A program made the translations under genes and the position numbers. Positions 34,153-41,936 of a stretch of DNA of 57,043 nucleotides are shown piece by piece. Numbering within the stretch: position 1 is the first letter of the stretch; each line of letters starts with the position of its first letter. The notes beneath the pieces are model-generated. The model saw only the letters and a program-made list of their open reading frames with translations. It was not told where the DNA came from and searched no databases. Source of the DNA: Bacteroidales bacterium M8 (lineage in GTDB: Bacteria; Bacteroidota; Bacteroidia; Bacteroidales; Muribaculaceae); the NCBI GenBank assembly GCA_001689495.1, contig LUJS01000049.1:1-57043 (forward strand), in the 5' to 3' direction.

Positions 34153-35625
34153 TGATGACGAATAGACACACACCGCATAGCGCCACCCGTCCTCACGCTT
34201 ACCTACACGAAAGCCCGGCTCGTATGTCACGCCGAGCAGATAGTCGGCAGACAGGCCGTCGCCACCGGCATCCATAGCCTCGTCCCTGCCGACGCCCGGC
34301 GGCACGGCATAGACCGTATATCGCATCAGTTCGCCCGGCTCACCCGCGGCCTCACGCCACGTCAGCGTCCCGTCTTTCAGTTTCAGGCCCTTGGGCTTCT
34401 CGGTGACCTCCGTGGCCGAGCCCGCCGCCACCGGGGTCAGGGACGGGCGCGAGAATCTTGTTGAAAGACAATCCGCCACGTCGCCTATGAATTTCGCGCT
34501 ATAAATGATGATGCCCTGATTGCCGTCTATGCTCTCGGCCCTGTTGTGGTCTATCTGGCGCCCGAGGTCGGCGATGTTCTCCCTTCTGTCGCCCTGCGAG
34601 AGACGCTCCAGCGTGACCGACGAATAGAGATGACTGCCGAACTGGTTTGAGGCGGCCGACCACCACTTGGCCAGCGGCGCGAACGGCGCCGTGGCGTGGC
34701 CGGTAGACCAGTAGAGCTGCGGCGAGATGAAATCGACAGTACCCTGATACATAAGCCCTATGGGGTCGGAATAGATCTCGGCATACTGCCAGTCGGCGGC
34801 CTTGACCCGACACGGCTCCAAGCCCCACTTGGACGCCGAGGTATTCCCCTTGCCGGCGACACCGGCAGGCGATATGCCGAAACGGCATCCGGGGCGTGTG
34901 TCGCGTATCATGGCGCTGACGTCGGCGACGGCCTTGTGCACGTTGGCCCTGCGCCAGTCGCCGAAGGTCATCCACGGCGTATCCGAGAGATACAGGCCAT
35001 AGTCGGGAGCATCCTTGGTCTCGGGTATCCTGTTGGGGTAGAAATAATCGTCAAACACAAGTCCGTCAACATCATAGCCGTCGACGATCTCGCGACATAC
35101 CTCGACGATATGCTGGCGCGCATCCTCGATGCCGGGATTGAATACCGTATATTTGCCGTGGGTCAGCAGCCACCCCTTGTCGCGCCACTCGCAGTCGCGC
35201 GGAGTGTCGTATCTTGTCCCCGTGGACCATCTGAACGGGTTGACCCACGCATAGCACTCGAGCCCGCGGCGGTGACACTCGTCAACCACGAACTCGAGCG
35301 GATCCCAGTGCGGAGCCTTGCCGCGACTGCCGGTCAGGAAGCCGCTCCACGGCTCGATGCGCGACTGATACATGACATCGCCCATCGAGCGCACCTGAAA
35401 ACACACCGTCGTGAAATTCAGCTCCTTGAACCGGTCGAGCATCCTCGCGAGCTCGGCCTTCTGGCGCTCTGCCGTCCTTGCGTCAGTGCCCGTGACCGAG
35501 GGCCAGTCTATGCCCCACACCGTGGCCACCCACACGCCGCGCATCTCGCGCTTGGGCGAATAGGACATGGCCGAGAGGGTTATCGACAGGAACAGTATCG
35601 TGAGTATTTGGCGTATGGTATGCAT
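34120..35625 (-). CDS. GHL10-like glycoside hydrolase (DUF187)
   Basis: A 501-aa exported protein with a signal peptide (MHTIRQILTILFLSITLSAMS) and a TIM-barrel like the glycosyl-hydrolase-like 10 family. Characteristic segments are EMRGVWVATVWGIDWPS near 25, FTTVCFQVRSMGDVMY near 72, YAWVNPFRWSTG, and YDVDGLVFDDYFYP near 190. The C-terminal 90 residues look like a fibronectin III-type domain (LKDGTLTWREA, RYTVYAVPPG). Relatives act on cell-wall-type glycans; the substrate here is unknown. The ATG at 35625 gives a good signal peptide; an upstream TTG at 35646 is less likely. Confidence 0.9.
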   Translation of the reverse strand: MHTIRQILTILFLSITLSAMSYSPKREMRGVWVATVWGIDWPSVTGTDARTAERQKAELARMLDRFKELNFTTVCFQVRSMGDVMYQSRIEPWSGFLTGSRGKAPHWDPLEFVVDECHRRGLECYAWVNPFRWSTGTRYDTPRDCEWRDKGWLLTHGKYTVFNPGIEDARQHIVEVCREIVDGYDVDGLVFDDYFYPNRIPETKDAPDYGLYLSDTPWMTFGDWRRANVHKAVADVSAMIRDTRPGCRFGISPAGVAGKGNTSASKWGLEPCRVKAADWQYAEIYSDPIGLMYQGTVDFISPQLYWSTGHATAPFAPLAKWWSAASNQFGSHLYSSVTLERLSQGDRRENIADLGRQIDHNRAESIDGNQGIIIYSAKFIGDVADCLSTRFSRPSLTPVAAGSATEVTEKPKGLKLKDGTLTWREAAGEPGELMRYTVYAVPPGVGRDEAMDAGGDGLSADYLLGVTYEPGFRVGKREDGWRYAVCVYSSSSAEGPAAWVE

Positions 35626-35663
35626 CGGAGCGTAAAAAAGGGTCAATAATGGTTATGAGACTG

Positions 35664-35671
35664 CAAAATTA
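35664..35671 (-). promoter_or_regulatory. Probable promoter -7 element of the GHL10-like gene
   Basis: TAATTTTG on the minus strand, 38 bp before the start codon. The -33 element is not clear. It is back to back with the bamD promoter. Confidence 0.5.
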
Positions 35672-35725
35672 ACACAATTTATAAAAATACCGAACCGTCC
35701 GCTTCGCTTTTCAAGAAAAAAAAGC

Positions 35726-35733
35726 TAATTTTG
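35726..35733 (+). promoter_or_regulatory. Probable promoter -7 element of bamD
   Basis: TAATTTTG, 31 bp before the bamD ATG, with a weak TTCG 19 bp upstream (35703-35706). Confidence 0.6.
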
Positions 35734-35764
35734 CAGTTTGAAATATCGACCCATTACTATACAG

Positions 35765-36565
35765 ATGCGCCATATACTATTAATCCTTCTGGCCTCGATG
35801 GCCTTAGCCTCGTGCGGCGAATATCAGCAAGTGCTCAAGAGCACCGACCCTGACTATCGTCTGGACTATGCCAAGAGGGCCTTCGAAGAAAAGAAATACA
35901 CTCAGGCCGCCACGGCCCTCGAGAATGTCCCCACGGCCTTCAGAGGCTCGGAGAAAGCGGAAGACGCCCTCTATCTGCTGGCGCTCTCAAACTACGAGAA
36001 CAAGGACTACGAGACATCAGGCTCTTATTTCAAGAACTATTACACCCGCTATCCCAAGGGCAAGTACACCGAGCTGGCACGCTTTTATACGGGTTACGGA
36101 TACTATCTCGACTCGCCCGACCCTCAGCTCGACCAGACCGGCACCATCAAGGCCATCGAGGAGCTGCAGTCGTTTCTCGACTACTTCCCCCGCTCGGACA
36201 AAGTCTCAATCGCACAGAACGCCATCTTCGAGCTTCAGGACAAGCTGACCCTCAAGCAGCTCGAGAACGCCCAGCTCTACTACAACCTCGGCACATATCG
36301 CGGCAACAACTACGAGAGCGCCATCATCGTGGCACGCAACGCCATCAAGGACTATCCCTACTCGAAGTACAAGGAAGACCTCGAGCTGCTCATCCTCAAG
36401 GCCCGCTATCAGGAGGCCCGCGAGAGCGTGGACGAGCGCAAGGCCGAACGATATGCCGAAGTGGTCGACGAGTACTACTCGTTCATCAACAACTATCCCG
36501 ACACTCCCAACCGCAAGGAAGCCGACAACATATTTGCCATTGCAAGCAAGTATGCGGCCAAATAA
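35765..36565 (+). CDS. bamD: Outer membrane assembly lipoprotein BamD
   Basis: A 266-aa lipoprotein with the lipobox LASC (cysteine near 17) and five TPR-like helical pairs (AKRAFEEKKYTQAATALENV, ALSNYENKDYETSGSYFKNYYTRYP, and so on). It is the TPR lipoprotein of the BAM complex that folds outer membrane beta-barrels. The in-frame TTG at 35738 is too close to the -7 element; the ATG at 35765 fits the signal peptide. rpoZ follows after 34 bp, a gene order common in Bacteroidales. Confidence 0.94.
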   Translation: MRHILLILLASMALASCGEYQQVLKSTDPDYRLDYAKRAFEEKKYTQAATALENVPTAFRGSEKAEDALYLLALSNYENKDYETSGSYFKNYYTRYPKGKYTELARFYTGYGYYLDSPDPQLDQTGTIKAIEELQSFLDYFPRSDKVSIAQNAIFELQDKLTLKQLENAQLYYNLGTYRGNNYESAIIVARNAIKDYPYSKYKEDLELLILKARYQEARESVDERKAERYAEVVDEYYSFINNYPDTPNRKEADNIFAIASKYAAK

Positions 36566-36599
36566 GACATTGTAAAAACATATCATCATCATTGCATAC

Positions 36600-36935
36600 A
36601 TGGACTACAAGAAGACCAACGCCCCTCTCAACACCCAGACCCGTGACCTCATTTCGATGAGCGAGGACACAGGCAACGTCTACGAGACCGTCTGCATCAT
36701 CGCCAAGCGCGCCAACCAGATCGCCGGCGAGATGAAGCATGACCTCGAGAAGAAACTCCAAGAGTTCGCCTCGCTCAACGACAACCTCGAGGAGGTTTCA
36801 GAAAACCGTGAGCAGATTGAGATCTCGCGCTTCTACGAGCGTCTCCCCAAACCCACCCTCATCGCCACTCAGGAGTATCTTGAGCACAAAATCCATTTCC
36901 GCAATCCCGCCAAGGACACTCTCGACGCCGAGTGA
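36600..36935 (+). CDS. rpoZ: RNA polymerase omega subunit (Bacteroidetes type)
   Basis: A 111-aa protein of the Bacteroidetes RpoZ-like family. The core matches omega (VYETVCIIAKRANQIAGEMK), where other bacteria have a segment like RALVVAKRARQL. It is longer than E. coli omega by about 20 residues and has an acidic, helical second half. Its role is to support assembly of the beta-prime subunit. It lies downstream of bamD on the same transcript. Confidence 0.9.
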   Translation: MDYKKTNAPLNTQTRDLISMSEDTGNVYETVCIIAKRANQIAGEMKHDLEKKLQEFASLNDNLEEVSENREQIEISRFYERLPKPTLIATQEYLEHKIHFRNPAKDTLDAE

Positions 36936-36965
36936 CACCACGTCGCACGAGAACAGAGAATAGTC

Positions 36966-37010
36966 AATAATCAAGGCCGGCGTCGACATCCGACACCGGC
37001 CTTGATTATT
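36966..37010. terminator. Bidirectional hairpin between rpoZ and rsgA
   Basis: A 15-bp perfect stem (36966-36980 with 36996-37010) with an inner GTCG/CGAC pair lies between two convergent genes. No T run follows on either strand beyond the AT-rich base of the stem, so termination is likely but not certain. Confidence 0.65.
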
Positions 37011-37026
37011 GGAACACTCCCGAGGC

Positions 37027-37977
37027 TCAATATCCCTTGCGGTACTTGTCGTCCTCCGAATCCTCGAGAATCGAAAGATACGAGGCATAGCGCGACTCGG
37101 ATATGAGATGGTTTTCGACAGCCTCCTTGACGGCGCATCCCGGTTCGTGCGTGTGGGTGCAGTCGCCATAGCGGCAATCCTTGCCGAACTTGAATATCTC
37201 GGGGAAGAAGTGTCCCACCTCATGGCGGTCAAACTCGAGCGTACCGAAGCCCTTGACACCCGGAGTGTCTATGATGTAAGTGCCATCGGACATTCCCGGC
37301 ACGGCAAACATCTCGGAGAATGTCGTGGTGTGCATGCCGGTGTCATGGATGGCGGATATTTCGGCCGTTGCAAGCGATATGCCGGGTATGAGGTCGTTGA
37401 TAAGCGTGGACTTGCCCACGCCCGAATTGCCCGAGAACAAAGTGGTCTTGCCGTCGAGCAGCGACTTGAGGTCGTCAAGCCCCTCGCCGGTCTTGGCCGA
37501 CAGCAGGCACACATTGTATCCGATGACCGAATACAGATGCTCGACCGCATGTAGGTACTCCATCGCCTCGTCGTCCCCCTCGAGCAGGTCGATCTTGTTT
37601 ATCACTATCACCGCCGGCACCCTGTATGCCTCGGCAGTGGCGAGAAAACGATCTATGAAGGTGGTCGAGGTGACCGGATGAAACAGCGTGACCACGAGGC
37701 ACACCTGATCGAGATTGGCGGCAAGGATATGAGCCTGCTTGGACAGATTGCTCGAGCGCCTGATGATGTAGTTGCGTCGGGGCTCTATCGAGGTTATGTA
37801 TGGGGTGTCGCCGCCCGCAGTGTCGGTGATCTCCACGCGGTCGCCCACGGCCACCGGATTGGTGGTGCGGATACCCTTGAGGCGGAAATTGCCCTTGATC
37901 TTGCAAGCGGCCTCGCGGCCTTCGTCGGTCAGAACGACATACGAGCTGCCGGTATTTTTGATAACGGTTCCTTTCAT
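37027..37977 (-). CDS. rsgA: Ribosome small-subunit GTPase RsgA
   Basis: A 316-aa GTPase that helps late maturation of the 30S subunit. An N-terminal OB-fold precedes a circularly permuted G domain in which G4 (VINKIDLL near 125) comes before G1 (GNSGVGKST near 182) and G3 (DTPGVKGF). The zinc motif CRYGDCTHTHEPGC lies near 265-278. Length is normal for the family. Confidence 0.97.
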   Translation of the reverse strand: MKGTVIKNTGSSYVVLTDEGREAACKIKGNFRLKGIRTTNPVAVGDRVEITDTAGGDTPYITSIEPRRNYIIRRSSNLSKQAHILAANLDQVCLVVTLFHPVTSTTFIDRFLATAEAYRVPAVIVINKIDLLEGDDEAMEYLHAVEHLYSVIGYNVCLLSAKTGEGLDDLKSLLDGKTTLFSGNSGVGKSTLINDLIPGISLATAEISAIHDTGMHTTTFSEMFAVPGMSDGTYIIDTPGVKGFGTLEFDRHEVGHFFPEIFKFGKDCRYGDCTHTHEPGCAVKEAVENHLISESRYASYLSILEDSEDDKYRKGY

Positions 37978-37982
37978 TGCCG

Positions 37983-37990
37983 CAAAAGTA
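37983..37990 (-). promoter_or_regulatory. Probable promoter -7 element of rsgA
   Basis: TACTTTTG on the minus strand, five bases before the rsgA start codon, so the leader would be very short or absent. The nearest TTTG upstream has a 24-bp spacing. Confidence 0.45.
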
Positions 37991-38074
37991 GTGAAAAATA
38001 TCGTTTGAGCCTCTCAAAGCAGCCAACATTTTGCATATTCTTACGATAAAAAACAATCCATATTTACCCTGAAC

Positions 38075-38968
38075 ATGGAATCGAGAGAAAAAGAAATCTA
38101 TCACGTCACGCTCGTGGGCAGTGCGGTCAACGCCCTGCTGATAGTGCTCAAGTTCATTGCCGGCATCGTCGGGCGAAGCAGCGCACTCATTGCCGACGCC
38201 ATACACTCGCTGTCAGACTTCGTGACTGACGTCATCGTGATAGTGTTCGTCAGGATCTCCGGCAAGCCGAGAGACAAGGACCACTCTTACGGTCACGGCA
38301 AGTTCGAGACCATGGCCACCCTGATAATCGGCCTGATACTCCTTGCCGTCGGCATAGGCGTATGCGCCAACGGCGTTTCTCTTGTCATCGACAGCCTCAG
38401 GGGGGCCGTCCTGCCCCGCCCCGGCATGTTGGCGCTCGTCATTGCGGCACTCTCCATACTCTTCAAGGAGGGCCTATACCACTATACGATAGCCAAGGGA
38501 GAGAAACTTGCATCCAAGGCCGTCGTGGCCAACGCATGGCACCACAGGTCGGATGCCCTGTCGTCCATCGGCACGCTCGTCGGCATTGCCGGAGCAATCT
38601 TTCTTGGAGAGAAATGGCGCATACTCGATCCGCTGGCCGCCGTCGTGGTGAGTTTCTTCATTATGAGGGTTGCCTATTCGATAGGGCGACCCTGCATAGA
38701 CGAACTGCTTGAAAAGTCGCTGCCCCGCGAGACCGAAGACGAGATATTGCGCATCGTAGGCTCGGTGCCCGGCATAACATCACCCCACAACCTGCGCACG
38801 CGCCGCATAGGCAACAACATAGCCGTCGAGATACATCTGCGCATGGACGGCAACGCGACTCTCTCCGAGGCCCACGCCCGCGCCACCGACGTCGAGCGGC
38901 GACTGCGCGACAGATTCGGTCCGGGCACGCACGTGGCGGTACACATGGAGCCGTCAGATAAAGTCTGA
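38075..38968 (+). CDS. Cation diffusion facilitator (CDF) transporter
   Basis: A 297-aa inner membrane divalent-metal/proton antiporter. Metal-site motifs are seen in TM2 (DAIHSLSDFVTD near 41-52) and TM5 (WHHRSDALSS near 154-163), followed by a cytoplasmic C-terminal domain with histidines (VEIHLRMDG). It resembles zinc, iron or manganese exporters of the FieF/ZitB group; the metal cannot be decided by eye. Its last 15 bases overlap the tail of gluQ on the other strand. Confidence 0.94.
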   Translation: MESREKEIYHVTLVGSAVNALLIVLKFIAGIVGRSSALIADAIHSLSDFVTDVIVIVFVRISGKPRDKDHSYGHGKFETMATLIIGLILLAVGIGVCANGVSLVIDSLRGAVLPRPGMLALVIAALSILFKEGLYHYTIAKGEKLASKAVVANAWHHRSDALSSIGTLVGIAGAIFLGEKWRILDPLAAVVVSFFIMRVAYSIGRPCIDELLEKSLPRETEDEILRIVGSVPGITSPHNLRTRRIGNNIAVEIHLRMDGNATLSEAHARATDVERRLRDRFGPGTHVAVHMEPSDKV

Positions 38969-39907
38969 CACCGTCACGGACCCGACACCCGGTATCTTGC
39001 TTCTGTCATACATATCCAGAATCTCGTCAAGTCCGATAGCACCGCTGTCGGGCTTTATTCCTGCCATGCAGGCCACAATGCCGAAAATATCTTCGGGAGC
39101 AAACCTCTCCCTGAGATGCTCCATGCTCATTGACATGTCGCGCTTCGAGAGCCTCTGCCCCACCGCGTTGCAGACAAGCGGCAGGTGTACGTACTCGGGG
39201 TTATCGAACCCGAGCAGACGCCTCAGATAGATCTGCTGGGCGGCAGAGAGCATGAGGTCGCATCCGCGCATCACCTCGGTCACGCCCATCAGAGCGTCGT
39301 CAACCACCACCGCCAGCTGATATGACCATGCCCCGTCGGCGCGGCGCACCACGAAGTCGCCGCACTCGCGGGCAAGATTGTAGCGCATCGGACCGAAAAT
39401 GCCGTCTCGGTATTCAATATCCTCGTCGGGCACGAAGAGCCTGAGGGCGACATTCGTGGGTATGTCGGCCATCGGCACGGGCAGCCCGGACGGACGGCAT
39501 GTGCCGGGATAGATAAGCCTGCCATCACTCTGGTGCGGAGCCCTCACGGCCATCAGGTCGGCGCGCGTGCATCGGCAGGGATAGAGATAGCCTGTCGACG
39601 CCAGCCGCTCGAGATAATGCTCATACAGCCCGTGCCTCAGGCTCTGCAGATATGGTCCCGAGGGGCCTTTCCCCTCCAGTCCGCCCTCGTCCCAGTCGAG
39701 TCCGAGCCACCGCAGGTCATCCTCGATCATCTCGGCATGTACTCTCTTGGATCGCTGCGGGTCTATGTCCTCGATGCGCAGAATCCATCGGCCCCCGCGC
39801 TTGCGCACCGAGAGCCACGACAGAACGGCGGTGAATATGTTGCCGAGATGCATTCTTCCGGACGGGGACGGCGCGAAGCGTCCCACCGGCAGGTCGTTAT
39901 TTTCCAT
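38954..39907 (-). CDS. gluQ: Glutamyl-Q tRNA(Asp) synthetase
   Basis: A 317-aa shortened glutamyl-tRNA synthetase that lacks the anticodon-binding domain and attaches glutamate to queuosine of tRNA(Asp). The start is PVGRFAPSPSGRMHLGNIF with the class I HIGH-type motif (HLGN). The zinc ligands follow the YadB pattern (CRC, then Y and C in IYPGTC). The KMSKS-type motif is RLSKRD near 252. The length fits GluQ rather than full GltX (about 500 aa). Its promoter is clear. Confidence 0.92.
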   Translation of the reverse strand: MENNDLPVGRFAPSPSGRMHLGNIFTAVLSWLSVRKRGGRWILRIEDIDPQRSKRVHAEMIEDDLRWLGLDWDEGGLEGKGPSGPYLQSLRHGLYEHYLERLASTGYLYPCRCTRADLMAVRAPHQSDGRLIYPGTCRPSGLPVPMADIPTNVALRLFVPDEDIEYRDGIFGPMRYNLARECGDFVVRRADGAWSYQLAVVVDDALMGVTEVMRGCDLMLSAAQQIYLRRLLGFDNPEYVHLPLVCNAVGQRLSKRDMSMSMEHLRERFAPEDIFGIVACMAGIKPDSGAIGLDEILDMYDRSKIPGVGSVTVSDFI

Positions 39908-39929
39908 GTCTTATGATTGATTGGACCAT

Positions 39930-39960
39930 ACAAAATTAGTCATTCGGGGGCTCACGGCAA
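39930..39960 (-). promoter_or_regulatory. Promoter of gluQ
   Basis: On the minus strand TTTG (39960-39957), 19 bp, then TAATTTTG (39937-39930). The start codon is 23 bp downstream. Confidence 0.75.
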
Positions 39961-40055
39961 AAAAAATCAAAAAAATCCTTGTTCGGGTGGGTTACATATC
40001 TCCGAAACCTGCATATAAGGGTGTAGGCACATCAAAACATGCCTCTGACCCGATC

Positions 40056-40613
40056 ATGGAAACAAAAGCAATTCACCCTCACGACCAAATGGTCATCGCC
40101 GCCCTCAAGGCCGGCGATTCCGTCGTGACACGCCGATTCTTCTACGAAGAACTGGCCGGGTTGCTCGAGACCATACGTCAGAAGGTGTTTGGCAGACGTG
40201 TCGACTATGACGAGCTTGTCAGCGAGCTCTACCTGAGCCTCTCGGCAGACTCGTGGCGCAGACTCGACACATTCACCGCACGCGGGTCGTGCAGGCTACG
40301 CACGTGGATGTCGGCCGTGGCATGGCGCCACTTCCTGAAACTGCAGGAGGAGAAGGGCGAAGACCTGCCCGACTCTGGCGAGATCGACAAGCCCGACTCC
40401 GGAACAGCCCCCGACATGCAGCTCCAGATGGCGATAGATGTGCGCGACACGCTCGACAGGATGCCCAACCGTAGGTTTGCCCGCGTGCTGTCCATGCTTC
40501 TGCTCGAGGGATTCACCCCCAAGGAGACAGCCGAGGCCCTCGGAACAACAGTTGATAATATCTATAATATGAAACGCCGCGCCATCGAGCAGTTCGTCAG
40601 CTTCTATCGCTGA
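40056..40613 (+). CDS. ECF-type RNA polymerase sigma factor (sigma 1)
   Basis: A 185-aa sigma-70 family protein. Region 2 spans about 20-97 (VDYDELVSELYLSL, then FTARGSCRLRTWMSAVAWRHFLK). Region 4 spans 125-180 (DVRDTLDRMPNRRFARVLSMLLLEGFTPKETAEALGT as parts, with TTVDNIYNMKRRA as the helix-turn-helix). The ATG at 40056 gives a normal ECF length. The open frame begins earlier, at 39921, without homology. No anti-sigma gene overlaps it; the nearest candidate is the small anti-sigma-like protein 270 bp downstream. The stretch upstream contains GGGTTACATATCTCCG, a possible ECF-type promoter, unverified. Confidence 0.9.
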   Translation: METKAIHPHDQMVIAALKAGDSVVTRRFFYEELAGLLETIRQKVFGRRVDYDELVSELYLSLSADSWRRLDTFTARGSCRLRTWMSAVAWRHFLKLQEEKGEDLPDSGEIDKPDSGTAPDMQLQMAIDVRDTLDRMPNRRFARVLSMLLLEGFTPKETAEALGTTVDNIYNMKRRAIEQFVSFYR

Positions 40614-40710
40614 CGCCCCGGCCGGCGACAAAGACACACGTCTTGCAAGAATCAATAAAAGGAAAGCCGTCATAAGCCGGACGGCCACTATGGGAATCAC
40701 ACACGCCCGC

Positions 40711-40746
40711 GCGAGGGATGCCGTATGGGAACACGGCATCCCTCGC
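40711..40746 (+). terminator. Strong hairpin after sigma 1
   Basis: A 14-bp perfect stem (40711-40724 with 40733-40746) with an 8-nt loop lies 97 bp past the sigma 1 stop. It has no T run, so it may terminate weakly or protect the 3' end. A weaker 6-bp hairpin lies just upstream (40666-40671 with 40680-40685). Confidence 0.55.
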
Positions 40747-40767
40747 CTCTGTTCATACCTGCCGAAT

Positions 40768-40781
40768 TTGTTAATTAACAA
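40768..40781 (+). repeat. Perfect 14-bp palindrome upstream of the caspase operon
   Basis: TTGTTAATTAACAA is fully self-complementary. It lies 54 bp upstream of the predicted -7 element. It is a candidate operator, but AT-rich palindromes of this size also arise by chance. Confidence 0.45.
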
Positions 40782-40834
40782 TGCGATATGGTAATATTTC
40801 ACATTTTTTCACACAATGATTTGATAGAAATAGC

Positions 40835-40842
40835 TACCTTTG
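40835..40842 (+). promoter_or_regulatory. Probable promoter -7 element of the caspase-CHAT operon
   Basis: TACCTTTG matches TAnnTTTG, 41 bp before the first ATG. No TTG lies at the correct -33 spacing, so the promoter may need an activator or be read by another sigma factor. Confidence 0.5.
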
Positions 40843-40851
40843 TTCCTCAGA

Positions 40852-40875
40852 AGTATAGAACCTCTTAACTATACT
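40852..40875 (+). repeat. Inverted repeat in the leader of the caspase-CHAT operon
   Basis: AGTATAG (40852-40858) is the reverse complement of CTATACT (40869-40875). It would lie a few bases after the transcription start and could be an operator or a leader hairpin. Confidence 0.4.
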
Positions 40876-40882
40876 CAGTTTG

Positions 40883-41170
40883 ATGACAAGCAATACTTTC
40901 ACAGGTCTGCCTGACGAGCTCGTAGCCCGTTTCATAGCGGGAAGCGCATCGTCTTGTGAATGTGACCTCGTGGCACAGGCAGTAAACACACCTGCCGACC
41001 TCTGGCTGCTGGCAAGCCTCGCGGCCTCCGACATCACACAACAAGCAATGATCCCTGACTACACAGATGAAACTACGAACGATATTACTCCTGACCGCCT
41101 CGATAATAACACTATCCGCCATGTCTCAGACCCGCAGAGCACTCGTCGTGGGGCTGGGGCAACAGCTTGA
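40883..41170 (+). CDS. Small anti-sigma-like protein overlapping the caspase gene
   Basis: A 95-aa protein without signal peptide or membrane helix. The first 50 residues (LPDELVARFIAGSASSCECD, then NTPADLWLLASLA) follow the same pattern as the N-terminal domain of the membrane anti-sigma-like protein at 42562: a short helix ending in FxxG, a serine/glutamate turn, and a second helix before a proline and leucine. It lacks the HxxxCxxC zinc motif. The last 34 codons overlap the caspase gene in another frame by 104 bp, an unusually long overlap, and that part looks unstructured. It may be a soluble partner of one of the two sigma factors, or a remnant. Function is inferred. Confidence 0.5.
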   Translation: MTSNTFTGLPDELVARFIAGSASSCECDLVAQAVNTPADLWLLASLAASDITQQAMIPDYTDETTNDITPDRLDNNTIRHVSDPQSTRRGAGATA

Positions 41171-41936
41171 CCCTGCGTGGGAGAAGATCAACGGTGACCG
41201 TGACGTGCCCCTTGTCGTGGACATGCTCAAGGCCAACGGATTCAAGGACATATCCACACTGGTCAACGAGAAGGCCACCAAGAAAGGCATAGTCCGAAGC
41301 CTCGGCAAGCTGGCATCGCGCGCCAAGGATGGGGACATACTCTATGTCCACTTCTCGGGCCACGGACAGCGCGTCACCGATCTTGACGGCGACGAGAAGG
41401 ATGGATGGGACGAGGCTTGGGTGCCCTATGACGCATTTCAGACCTATGGCCTGAACGACAAGGGAGAGAAGCACCTGACGGACGACGAGCTCTCGGCGAT
41501 ACTCGCCACGGCGTCACGCAAGGTGGGCGACAAGGGGGCCGTGATAGTCTCTGTCGACGCCTGTCACAGCGGAGACGCAACCCGCGGCCATGTCGAGGGA
41601 CGCCCTGCGATACGCGGAGTGATGCAAAACTTCATCATACCCTCAAACGGCATTCCCGCCACGCCCTCACCCAAGCCCGTGCGCAAATGGCTCAAGCTCA
41701 GCGCCTGCAAGGACTACCAGCTCAACCTCGAGCATCCCGAGGGATACGGCAGCCTCACATACGCCCTCCACGAGCTCTGGCCGGTGCTGGCAGGCGCAGA
41801 CAACCGCACGGTGGTCAAGGCCATCAGAAACCACATGAAGAAGAGCGGCATAGGCATAGGGATTCCTCAGGAACCTGTGCTTAACACGGACGCATCAGGC
41901 TCGTTCTCAGTAATATTTCGCAGCTCCGAGAGATGA
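41067..41936 (+). CDS. Secreted caspase-family (peptidase C14) protein
   Basis: A 289-aa caspase/metacaspase-fold cysteine peptidase. The signal peptide (MKLRTILLLTASIITLSAMSQ) predicts export. The fold begins RRALVVGLGQQ. The catalytic histidine is H99 in HFSGHG and the catalytic cysteine C166 in DACHSG, so both dyad residues are kept. YVHFSGHGQR, a DLDGDEKDGWDEAWVPYD segment and SACKDYQ near 235 are typical of bacterial type I-like homologues that cut after basic residues. It overlaps the sigma 2 gene by ATGA, and the same transcript carries a TPR-CHAT protein. The substrate is unknown; the periplasmic part of the anti-sigma protein is a candidate. Confidence 0.93.
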   Translation: MKLRTILLLTASIITLSAMSQTRRALVVGLGQQLDPAWEKINGDRDVPLVVDMLKANGFKDISTLVNEKATKKGIVRSLGKLASRAKDGDILYVHFSGHGQRVTDLDGDEKDGWDEAWVPYDAFQTYGLNDKGEKHLTDDELSAILATASRKVGDKGAVIVSVDACHSGDATRGHVEGRPAIRGVMQNFIIPSNGIPATPSPKPVRKWLKLSACKDYQLNLEHPEGYGSLTYALHELWPVLAGADNRTVVKAIRNHMKKSGIGIGIPQEPVLNTDASGSFSVIFRSSER

